This document shows positions 53,474 through 64,000 of a stretch of 64,000 nt of DNA, in pieces. Within the stretch, counting starts at the first letter, position 1. The number at the start of each line of letters is the position of its first letter. This DNA comes from Eutrigla gurnardus (lineage: Eukaryota; Chordata; Actinopteri; Perciformes; Triglidae): the NCBI GenBank assembly GCA_963514095.1, contig OY741267.1, positions 29,641,856 to 29,705,855 of the forward strand. The letters are read 5' to 3'. The translations under genes were made by a program, and so were the position numbers. The notes under the pieces were generated by a model. It made no database searches, was not told the origin of the DNA, and was given only the letters and a program-made list of their open reading frames with translations.

Positions 53474-53475
<2 letters not shown>

Positions 53476-53914
53476 TCACCCATAAAACCTGACCGAGGCC
53501 CCCGAAACACGTTTTGTCACTCAGCTCTGCACGATGGATTCCTACATGAACATCCACGTCTCTGCCAAAATTAGAAGATTTCCACATGTTGCAACATAGC
53601 AAACATGTCCGTTTGTTGTTTCGGGCTCCCGTCACTGATTATTATGCAGCTCAGGCGGGAGGCGATGTCGTGTAATAGGAGGGAACAGTTGTGAGGTTGT
53701 TTGCTGACGTTGCCGAGCAGCTGATCAAACGATGGGGCGTCATGGCGGCCCAGCTGTTACATGCATACTGTAGGAGGCAATGTCCCCGGGGTTGTTGCAT
53801 GTTTTACCCCTCTCACACGGCCTGTATTTCCTGTTTGTGTAGTCACTGTCTCATCTTTTTTTTTATTTATAAACTTTTATTGTTGCTTATTTAATGTTAG
53901 GAAGAAATAGTTAA

Positions 53915-54163
53915 AGCTATGGTCTACATTCTGAACATCAGTTGAGCCTCTGAGACAGATTTGAAAAGCATCCCGCCAAGACCCTCCCCCTCAGTGCTCC
54001 ACGATTCGACAAGGCGGGAGTGGGAGGGGACGAGGGGATTGGATGGAGGGTACGAGCCAATGGGAGCTTCTGGAGCAATGGCTCCCATTGGTCAATTTCT
54101 ATGCAGGCCTACGGCTCATAGACTGAATGGATTTTTTTTAATTCCAAATCGTAGACCATAGCT
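53915..54163. mobile_element. MITE with 13-bp perfect terminal inverted repeats, 249 bp
   Basis: The left end 'agctatggtctac' (53915-53927) is the exact reverse complement of the right end 'gtagaccatagct' (54151-54163). The element has no coding capacity. Its right half (tggatggagggtacgagcca, then 'atgggagc', 'atggctcccattggtcaat') occurs inverted at 42028-42160. The target-site duplication is unclear (TA is possible), so I do not assign a superfamily. Confidence 0.8.
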
Positions 54164-54454
54164 AGCCTGAAGATCTCTTCCCAGAGAGGGAATGTAGCCA
54201 CAGACACCAAGTTTTCACCAGCAACCAATATGTTGCCTCATTTAGTGATTTATTTAATTTAACATCCTCATGATTATTACTTTAAGCTTCAAAGCCACAT
54301 TTTCAGGGGCTTTAAATCAAAATATTAAGAGAATGGATGATATAACGCACTGTTGTTCTTGCTGAACAGCTACTACTTTACTAACACTTGTTTCTATTTT
54401 TTCGCTCTTACTTTATCGGCAATGGTATGTTGTGGTTTCTTTCGACAAATATAC

Positions 54455-54512
54455 TTATTGTAAGTCGCTTTTGACAAAAGTGTCTGCTAAATGCCCTAAA
54501 TGTAAATGAAGA
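54455..54512 (+). mobile_element. LINE/SINE 3' tail fragment
   Basis: The sequence 'ttgtaagtcgcttttgacaa' followed by 'aagtgtctgctaaatgcc' is the well-known 3' tail shared by several fish SINEs and L2-type LINEs. Only the tail is recognisable. Confidence 0.75.
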
Positions 54513-57500
54513 CACAGTATGAATTTGGTTGTTCTCATACAGTGCAAATCCGTCATCATAATAAAAGTGGTGTCTCTAAACGCTGTTTAGCTGTGACACG
54601 TTTCCACACACATGCTTTTATGACGTTTATTTCAATATGATGTATAAAAACTGAATAGAAATACCAAGATTTCAAGGCAGGTAACAAAGGTGTTTTTTTC
54701 TTGGTTTAGGTGGAAAACACTTTTTCTTTCATACTAGTGGAAAAATGCACGTTAAGGTGTTTATTTTGTACCATTAGATAATGCCTTTCATTTGAGAAAA
54801 CTTGTAATAGAAAAAATAATTGTCTTAATGTCAGTAAACAACTGGGATTTCGCAGAGATAACTATTAGTTATTATATTCTTTTTATACCCTTTTCATCTG
54901 TAAGTGTCTGAAAATGACTATAATTGTTTCATCCATATCTTTAAAGGCTGTTTTTTCTCAGACGCTGAGCCAGAAATCTCCACTTAAGTAGGAATTATTA
55001 TGTTCTGAAGGTTTTCCTAGAAGGGTTTGTTCATATATCACGCATGACCTGATTTATACATTTTATTGAACATGAAAACATGTATTTTTTTTTATTGCTG
55101 TTGACAGAATTTCCTCATTAATTAAGTTATACAGAGAGATATCCAACATTCCCTCTGTATGCAAATAAGTGTATAGTTAAGAAAGTGCTCAATTTGCATA
55201 TTTAAAAAAGAAAACTTGTTATACAAAAAATGAATGGCGTTAACTTAAGTAATGGACTGGGGATGTTTCATGGTGATATCTCTGATGTTTAATCCCAGTC
55301 ACCTGGGAGTGTCTCCCCTTAATGAAAGGAAGGTGCGATAAAGAAGCATTATAAATGTGTTAACAGTGAGATTTCCAGACCGGTATTGGCATGCATGACT
55401 GAATGCAGAAAAAAGAACATCTCTATATTTATTCCCTTGCTCAGGCATGGATCAGCGGATAAAGAAGATGGAACATATCCGGTTTGACAACACAGCCAGG
55501 AAACTACACAACCTAAAGTTCTTCTAAAGTTCACCATCGCTTTGATGCATAGATTCATCTGCAGCATTAATACCCTTTCTTTTTTCTTTAACAGGTGCTC
55601 ACAGTCCAGCCTAGCTGGACAAAGCTCTCCATCCAAACCACCTACGCAACCAGCGGCAGAGCGCTTACCTACGGACAGCGACGGCAGCCGAGGCCTCGCT
55701 ATGTCTTGATGGAAGCTTTATGTTTAGAGCGTGTGTGGAGAGTGGCGTGCTGCGAGCAGACGCTGTTTGTCTAAGTGCTGATTAGGGCTGCTGACCGCGG
55801 CCTGACAGGCCCATTAGTGACTTCTCCTTCGCGGACGCTGAAGAGCCCGATAACGCCATCCGTCTGTCAGCGAGTTGCTCGACACGATGGTGTTCATCGG
55901 CTTCACTTTTCAGACCGTTTCACTTCGTCTCCTCGTCCAAACATGTCTGTCTGACCTACATGAACGTTTCCCTCACATGACACACTTAGCGTTAGCATCA
56001 GGCTTCCTTAGCTCTTAATGGCATTCCTGGCAGCCTGGAATCGTCCGTGGGGGGAAACAATTTGTCTTAGCTAAATAAATCGTTATCAGGAGCAAACAGT
56101 AATTCAGTTGATGTCCTGCTAATTCGTATGCATTTAAGGATATGCAGTGTGCCTTTAAATAACATGATGGAATGGTAATGAACGTACAAGCAGTGTCTCA
56201 AAATGTTGATGCTAAACAACGTGTTTCATTTGGATTCCCAAAAATATCATCTTGGAACTTGATTCAAATATGTTACTATAGCACTTGGTTAAGTTAAGGG
56301 AAAGATTGTGGGCTTGTTTACATACTGAATAAGTCTACTTAAGTAAAAAAACAAAAAAAAAAAACCAACCAATTCATACTCGTTTATACTTATTTTGAAA
56401 TCTGGAGATTTTGAAATCTGGAGACCGCCACAACGCCAGTAACTCAGTAAATGGACTCTTAGAAGTGTAACGGGTAATTCTTGGCCAACAGGGGTCAGCA
56501 TTTCACCTCTACCTTTGGGGCCACACAAATTAAATTCATGGTCATTAGTTTTAAAAGCCTACTAAATACCAGCAGGGCAAGAATATGCAAAATTTGACCG
56601 AGCTGCTGAAACTCAAAACAATCTTCATGCGTAGCCTGTAGTTATGTCAACCATCTGTGTGTTTACTGTGTCATTAACAGGGGGGATGTACGTCTGTACG
56701 TTTTATTATTTGATCTCTCTTTTTATTGGCTTGGGACCGGGGGTGGGTACTCTAAAGATGCACACGGACCATGGATGCATTATCAACGAGCCCTGAGAAA
56801 GCTCTACTTCTTCCTCCTCTCGTGTTGGACTGAGGACGGACCAGACGCTACGGTGACTCTTCAGGTACAAGAGGTGTTACAAGACAAGGACGGGCCTCGG
56901 CTAGCCTGTTAGCATGCTCATTTCAGTAATTATCTTTGCAACACAGAGATCTAAAATTAAAATCTGGCCACATCTTACACGTTGCCACTCCTTTGAAAAG
57001 GTTGCTGATGTTGTCATCTACAAACAAGGGATCTAAAATGTCGGGTCACGTCACACGCAGTTTGGCTTCAGAGCGAATCGCCCACCTAAACATCCACTTC
57101 ACACCTACTGAAACAGAGCAAACAAGCTCAGCATTGTATCCGCCTTTACTGTGGGGATTGAAATGTAACCACTGACAGCCATGTTTAAGTTCCACCTCTC
57201 GTTTTCTACATCTTTGTCTCTTGTATACCTCTCTTTATATCTGCCCCATCTGCTGTTCCACCTACATCACGGCGGGTTTTGTTGAGCGATCTCGGCCGTG
57301 AGCGATTTATCACTTTTCCCCCTGCATGCCTCACAGTCAAACAGTACACCGCCGGCTCTGCTCTCGCACAGATCCGTGAATGCTCGCGGGCCATAATGCA
57401 GCGCGCTGTGAGCTCGCCTGCTGCTAAACACCAGAGTAATGTAGTGAAGCAAAAATGTTTCTGAGCTGATGGTGGTCTCCAGCCTCTTTCTGTCGCCTCC

Positions 57501-59817
57501 GTGTACGGGAGGAGCGCTTTAATGGACCTCAGATCCAGGGGAGACGCAACTGAACAAGGTTTAACGTCATTATACATTGCTGCTGATTGAGAAATATCAT
57601 ATAGCAGATAGCGTGACTAGAAAAGGCCGGGTTTGCATCGGTGAAATAGCGCTGTCTGAGACTTTACCAGCCTGAATACTGTCATTGACTATCCCTAGCC
57701 CTTTCTACCCTGCCTACTAGATGATCGTATTCACAACCCTTATTTAATGAATCACACTCGACACCGATGTGTTCATGTCACGGCCTCTCTGCTTCCACAA
57801 ACCTCAAACGATACGATCGCGGCTTCTTTCCGTCATTATGCCGGAATCTCTTTTCTTTGTGCTTGCTCTGGCCATAATTAAAACGTTGTTTTTTATGATT
57901 AGGAAATTAGATTTTCATATTTCAGTTGCACTTGCAAATCAGTATTGGAAATAATCCTAAAGTCAAACACATGCCATAAGCCATTATTATGAAAACATAG
58001 ATTTCCATAAGCTCCTATTTACCGTTGTCAAATACATAAAAGGTCACAGAGTTAATGTGAAAGTGGTGTGAAAAGGCCAGGCCGCATTAGAAAAACTCCC
58101 ATAGCTTCTAAATAAGTGCTTACAACATTCAGATGAATGAAACAACACCTGCTGCTAGGTCACAAATATATGCAGAGCTGTTTCTACGCAGCGGTGCAAC
58201 AACAGTAGAAGGAAGAAATGAAATCTCCAAGGTCACAGAAAAGCCAAAGGCCTCCGATTCTAACAGCATTTGATGAGCACAAATGGTTGTTTGCTCACTT
58301 TAGAGTCCAGACAGCTCTAATAAGGTACTTGTAGTTCTATGAGTTTGAAGGGAAACGAAACAACTAGGATAAACTGCAACAAGCAGACTGGTGAAGCAGA
58401 GCGTTACCAAGCAGCTATCTAAAAAGTGTCATTTCCCATAATGACTACATTTACGACGGTCACTTAACACAGGTGGCTGATCCTTGCAGATTCTTTTAAA
58501 GGGATCATTTCGCTTCCACGCGTGTAGTCTGACTTATCAGGCGACGAAAGAAAGAAAATAAACTCGAGAGCCTGACAATGTAAAATGAATGAATGGAATG
58601 AAATTTGAGTAAGAAGCATGTGGATAGGAAAGTTCACGAGTTTGTCAGGATGTGATATTTCAATGTTTTGGGAGAAATGCTGGATCGTAACACTGTAAGA
58701 AAGGAAGTCAAATATCTAGAAGCCATAGAGACGATTATTTTCCCCGAGAGAGTTGGTGGAGACCAGAAAGGATAAAAAACATTGGACTCTGGCGACACCG
58801 TCTAATACACAATTATGTTCTGATACAATAAAACTGCATTCTCAATCACATGTAGAGGAAAACATTTTGCAATTTTAAGCACCTGGCTGTTGATTAAAAC
58901 AAACCAAAAACTTCTCCGTTAATGTTTGGCTTAAAATGTGGAGGTTTATTAGTCCACTTAAGTTACGGATGTGAATTCAAATAAATCAGGAGGACGTGCA
59001 GGAAGGTGCTTCATCTTGCCATGGCCTGCCTGCTCTCTCTGTGTCAGGCAGTGAGGTCTGTCATCTTTTGTATGTTGAGGGGCGTGACACGCTGCTTATT
59101 GGCTGCTGGTTACACCTTTATGTGAGGTCCAAATGCAAAGTTTGATCAAGACATAATAAAAAAAGCCAGAGGGCAACTTGTAGTGGGTCATAAGTGCACG
59201 GGGAGCTTTCCCAGTGCGATTACAATCATAATATCTGGGCAAATAATGTAAATCTACAGTAAAGTTTGTTTCTTTTCGATTGGGATATTTAAGTTAGAGA
59301 TGAGTTAATTATCCCCTTAAAACTTACTTTCTGAAAACGTATATATATATACATTTTTCTTTCAATACTGGGTAGTTTAAGTCAGTGTTGTCGACTGTAA
59401 CAGCTTTCCATTTGCATGAAAGTGACAGACAACGCTCCGAGTGCTCGCCGAGGTGATCTGTCAACGCTGAATAAGCGTCTGCTGCAGCTGGTGAAAGAAA
59501 CGTCTCTCCCACTCGTCAGAAGGCCACAGGAAGCGTTTGACTTTTGGCAGAAACACAACTTTTCTCAAGCGACAAAAAGCCCACGGCACTGACTACTTCT
59601 TTTTTTATTTAAACGGTAGTTTTTAAGGAGGCAGATTAGTGATGCAACTCAGCGAAAGGATCTGGTTCGAATGAAATAATAAAGAGAAAAACCATCCCAT
59701 GCCTTTGGAACAAAGCTTGAGGGATATCACCTTGGACATGCCTGCTACAGTCACTGCTCCAGGAATTACTCCCCATCAGGGTTGTTGATGGTGAGCCTCA
59801 TGGAGTTTCCACTTGCA

Positions 59818-59818
<1 letters not shown>

Positions 59819-59912
<94 letters not shown>
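59819..59912. repeat. (CA)n microsatellite, about 47 units
   Basis: An uninterrupted CA run. Confidence 0.96.
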
Positions 59913-59914
<2 letters not shown>

Positions 59915-60150
59915 CAAGATAGAAAAAAAATTACCAAGGAAAGGTGAGAACCATAAAGGTCGAAGATGCCATGGGGGGATTTCTTTTTTTTTTTTTTTTT
60001 TAAACACAGAAAAAGATCAATTTGAGCGTCTGAGGCTGTTGGTAATAAGATATAAGATGGTTGCAGGGGGACCTGTCTGCCAAAAATCTATAGCAGGGGC
60101 CATCACTTTTACCCTGCCAGCTGGGAGTTACAGTGAAGACTCGACAGTAT

Positions 60151-60151
<1 letters not shown>

Positions 60152-60183
<32 letters not shown>
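60152..60183. repeat. (CA)n microsatellite
   Basis: An uninterrupted run of 16 units. Confidence 0.93.
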
Positions 60184-60188
<5 letters not shown>

Positions 60189-61377
60189 TAATAAAACAGT
60201 TTACACCTGGTTCGAGGTTCTCAGGGATCTGCTGGTGTGGATATTTTTTATTTTAAACTTTTGTGTTTATATTTCTTATCATCTACATATTTATTCCCTC
60301 ACTGTTATTCCGCTGTGGACGGCCGTGCAGGTGCGTTTGGGGCTCGGTCCTTATCTCTGCCAAATGAGACTGGCAGCTGGCATTTCCTTCCTTCCTACAG
60401 AGATTACAGAGAGGCCGAGGGAGGGAAAGTTTTCTTCCCGCGCTGCTTTTTATCGGACACAGCGTTGACCTTCATGGCGGGCTCCGACACTAAACTCTCG
60501 CCTCATCCAAACAAGCTCAGGGAGAAATTGAAAATGGAGGAGTGAAAACAAGTTGTGTGAAAGGCATCTGACACTTTCAAACTGTGGCAACATCCTTGAA
60601 AAAAGGTCATCCCCGTATCAACCCCTGTTAATCTCAGACAGAGCCGGCACAAATGTCAGATAAGTGGTACACTTTACAGAAAGATATATTTCTGAGTAAG
60701 TGAGATCATCTTATGTTTGGATTTAAAATCCAATTTGACCTGTTAGTGAGTTAGCAGTTTTATTTTATGAGGGGTAATGTTTGGCTTCCAGAGCTAACAG
60801 ATCATCCAGGATGCTTTATAACAAGCTCGATAACAAGCTCTGAAGTTTCAAGACAAAAGCATCTTATTGCAAGTTGATCTATAATAATAATCACATATTG
60901 TACATCCAATAGTTACAGCTCAGTTCAGACAAAATGATGAAGCCACTGTGTTCAGACTGCCAGCCCAAAACTTTTGGGTTTTCTTTGCATTTCCAAATGG
61001 TGGTCTGAAGGTGGTCTGAAGTTTGATTCCCCGAGGAGGAAAAAACGAGTTCGGAGCCCAGCTGATATTAAGTTACTGATAAAAACCCAACATTTCCTGA
61101 TTTTGCTCCTTCAAAATAAAACCTTTATTGTGAAAATGTTATAGAAAACGTGTTTATCACTGATTTAGCAAGGCTTTGTTGGCGGCTTTTGTTCAAGAAA
61201 ACAAGTCATCAATACTGCGTGGGGAAAATAACCAGCAGTGCGACATAATTACCACGCCATGTCGTTACCACAGCAACCAGCCAGGTCGGTCATGTCTGGA
61301 AGAGCAGCCCCGTTTGTCACCAGTTTTTAGTATTTTGTTATGAATCAAATTACACAAACTGAAGTTTTGAAGTCACA

Positions 61378-61490
61378 GATTCATCCTCTGGAGACCGTGA
61401 ATACCTGATGCTACTTTAGTCCCAATCAGCTCAAGTGCTGATGAGATACTTCCATCCAGAACCAAAGTGGCGGACCCAACAAACCCAACA
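61378..61490 (+). repeat. Decayed dispersed teleost repeat
   Basis: The phrases 'gattcatcctctggagacc', 'gaatacctgatgctac' and 'ccagaaccaaagtggcggac' match in order a very common fish noncoding repeat (typically 'ttcatcctctgg...catgaatgtctg...gaccaaagtggtgga'). The minus-strand open frame across it (61373-61573) is therefore probably not a gene. Confidence 0.55.
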
Positions 61491-62504
61491 AATGTGAGCC
61501 GGCATGGCGGCTCAGGGCCGAGCACGCGTACGACTCCTCCCGGTACGAAGGTCGTCTTGTTGTCTGGAAACAAGGTTCAAGGGCCCTGTGGAGGTTTCTT
61601 CTAAACAAACAAAAAGTTGTGTTTTCAGTCAGCGACTCAGCAACATGCTTGGCGTGTGTCCTTGAGGTCGGGGAGAAAAAAAAAACAACAACCTGTTGTG
61701 CCTTTCCTTCCTCATAAAATATTTACCAAGTATTTTATATCCAATGCATTTTCACCCATGTCTGTAGGTCTAAAACTCCAAAGGGAACCGTTAACACTAG
61801 TTTATTACTTAGTTTATGGAATTTAATCTAATAGGGTATTGACTATTAATTGGGTTGTTATTAAACTAGTTCATTGTGATCATATTTTAAGGCTTCTAGT
61901 AGCTGGACATCTGGACTTACTGCCCTCACAGACAGATTTATTTGAAGGAAAACAAAGCTCATTTATAAATAATCTCCTCACTCCAATTTAATGGGGCTTT
62001 CTTTTCAGCGTGTAAAAAACCCAAAACAAACAAAAAAGGATGTTCAAAAAGCTGTGTGTCATCTCGTTGCCTCACGAAGAAGAAGAGTTGTGTGAAGTTC
62101 ACCACGGTAGAGAGAGGAGAAGCATTTCATCCGGGGCGAGCTACAGTCACTTCTCATTGCAGAGGCTCGCTGACGGCTGTTGACGAGCTATAGGGTTGAA
62201 CGTAAAATCTCTCTGTGTGTAGGTAGAATCAAAGCAGGGAGAAAACACACCTCCGCAGGGAGCCGGCTTCTCCAGCAATTATCCTCCAACAGCTCACGTC
62301 ACATTGCATATCATACACATTTAGAAGAATGGACTCACCGTCTGTCACTGGTAATTTATGCAGAGCGGGCGTTCAGCGAGGCAAATCAATTGGTATGGTT
62401 TAATGTCAAATGAAATTTATAGGTTTGTGCGTGCCGATGATGTACTTGATCTCAATTGGCACAGTTTTAGTGCGTCTAGGGATGATTCTTTGAAAAAAGA
62501 TAAC

Positions 62505-62521
62505 TATATATATATACAGTA

Positions 62522-62546
<25 letters not shown>
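62505..62546. repeat. (AT)n microsatellite with T tail
   Basis: An AT-dinucleotide run interrupted once by 'cagt' and followed by a T run. Confidence 0.9.
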
Positions 62547-62552
<6 letters not shown>

Positions 62553-64000
62553 TTCTTCTGTCTGCCATATGAGGACGCTGTGGTCAAGGAAAAGTCTGGA
62601 ATACTCAACAAATTCAATATTTACAGTTAATTAAACTTAAACAGTTTTTTTACTTTTAACAATCTATTTTATGTAAAGGTAAAGCATTATAAACAAGGTA
62701 TTATTACCAACATAATAGCCATCTAAATAATGTTTATAGACTATTTACATACCAATAAACAATCTTAATAAGGGTTAAAGATGGTTGAAAATCCAAATGT
62801 GAACCATGAGAAAAGTATTAACAATCTGAAGTTAGATGGTTTACAAATAATTTGTTATATTACTTTTAACCAGCTAGATAGTGTTATCATCCACAGCTGC
62901 AGCTTTATAATAGCCATCCACATCATATTTATCGATTACACAAATCTGCTTCATATATCTCTCATTTCTCTGGCACTCCGACTGGCGAGTCATTAGAACA
63001 AATCTCAACAAATGTTTGCTCAGGGGAAATATTGTGTGTTTGTGTGTCCGTGTGGCATGTGTGAATCACCGAAAAGACGGGGACAGATTCTACACCGCAG
63101 CTTTGTAATATCTGAAATCTAACATGCAGAGCCGTCTGCGTCAGAGTCTCTGCTCTGAAAACCTTTAAAACTTGTTTGAAAGGGCAGCATATCGATCAAG
63201 AGACAGCTGTCAAATGTGAATTATAAGGTTACGGCCTTAACGGTCATTTCCCAGCAGATTCCCACCGAGCGCCATCGTCAAAACCTCTGGTAGACTTCTA
63301 GGGAGCTTCTTCCTTCTGACTTTGACTCGTCGCATATCTGAGTTTTCAGTATAAGTCACGGTTGACATGAAAGAAGGAGAGACAAAATGAAAAGGATGAA
63401 AAGAAGGAGGGCGTCTACAAATGGGGAAACAAAAGAGCCGGTACATAGTGAGGGGAAACATATTGATACATTTAAAAAGGCTGCATGAAAGGACTACATC
63501 AAAATGGAAAACAGCCTTAGATTATGGAAGCCCATTTACATCACTCAAAAGAAACATATGGATACATACATTAGTAATTCTATGACATTATGTTATGCTT
63601 TTTTTGGTACAAACAAAGACGGGAGGAAACAAGATGTAAGGGAGGAAGGAGTCATGATGGAAAGAAAGAAGAGATAAGGAATCAACCAATCAAATGGTGT
63701 GTTCCTGGTTGGGAAACCGTTAACCAATCAGAGCTTTGCAGGTGGGATTAAGACGATAGTACCTTCCTGCACCAAAGCAAACACTGGAAGATGATCGTTT
63801 TCAAATTTAACTTTAAAACGATTCAATCTGTTGGAAAAGCGTCAGACAAGAGATGAAAGAAAGAAAAGACGACTCCAAGGCGTCAATGAGAAATTGATCA
63901 GAGGTTGGAGGACATGGGAGGCTGAGGAGAGGCAACAGACGTTCAGTTCCTCCTTCCTCCAGGTTTACTCCCACTGTGCTGTAGCTCCATTCCCTCTCCC

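Noticed and set aside
61373..61608. Minus-strand open frames of 60-66 residues
   Set aside because: They overlap a decayed copy of a common fish dispersed repeat and show no splice context or family match.

Overview
This window is vertebrate, almost certainly teleost fish, nuclear DNA. It is AT-rich and intron-dominated. It carries many long (CA)n/(TG)n microsatellites and several dispersed repeat families that I recognise from fish genomes, including a tRNA-derived SINE-like element, LINE/SINE-type 3' tails ending 'gtcgctttt...gtctgctaaatg', a short inverted-repeat MITE and hAT-like pieces. There are no bacterial-type genes, no operons and no CRISPR array.

The only protein-coding gene I can support is the 3' third of an astrotactin gene on the minus strand, read from about 43.9 kb down to 4.84 kb. 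Seven coding exons can be placed by homology and by AG/GT splice borders: 43585-43862, 41272-41396, 39958-40109, 21049-21184, 18489-18589, 16586-16769 and 4844-5081. All six internal intron phases agree. The pieces join into one frame of 403 complete residues plus stop. In order they encode an acidic and cysteine-containing stretch after the MACPF region, a fibronectin type III domain and the C-terminal annexin-like domain. The C-terminus (ending YGEPKEL) differs from what I remember of ASTN2 (ending YGESKGR), so I favour astn1. Astrotactins are neuronal membrane proteins involved in glial-guided migration and in trafficking of surface proteins.

Layout: 1-4843 is the 3' untranslated region and/or 3' flank. 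Introns then follow of about 11.5 kb (5.1-16.6 kb), 1.7 kb, 2.5 kb, 18.8 kb (21.2-40.0 kb), 1.2 kb and 2.2 kb. From 43863 to the right edge lies more than 20 kb in which I could identify no further exon, presumably one large intron or part of one. All other open frames look like chance or microsatellite translations.

I found no convincing undescribed biological system. The best leads are structural: a 40-bp CTAG-rich minisatellite, a 187-bp higher-order repeat close to two exons, an inverted (TG)n/(CA)n pair, an inverted pair of MITE copies, and one repeat family present at five or so sites.
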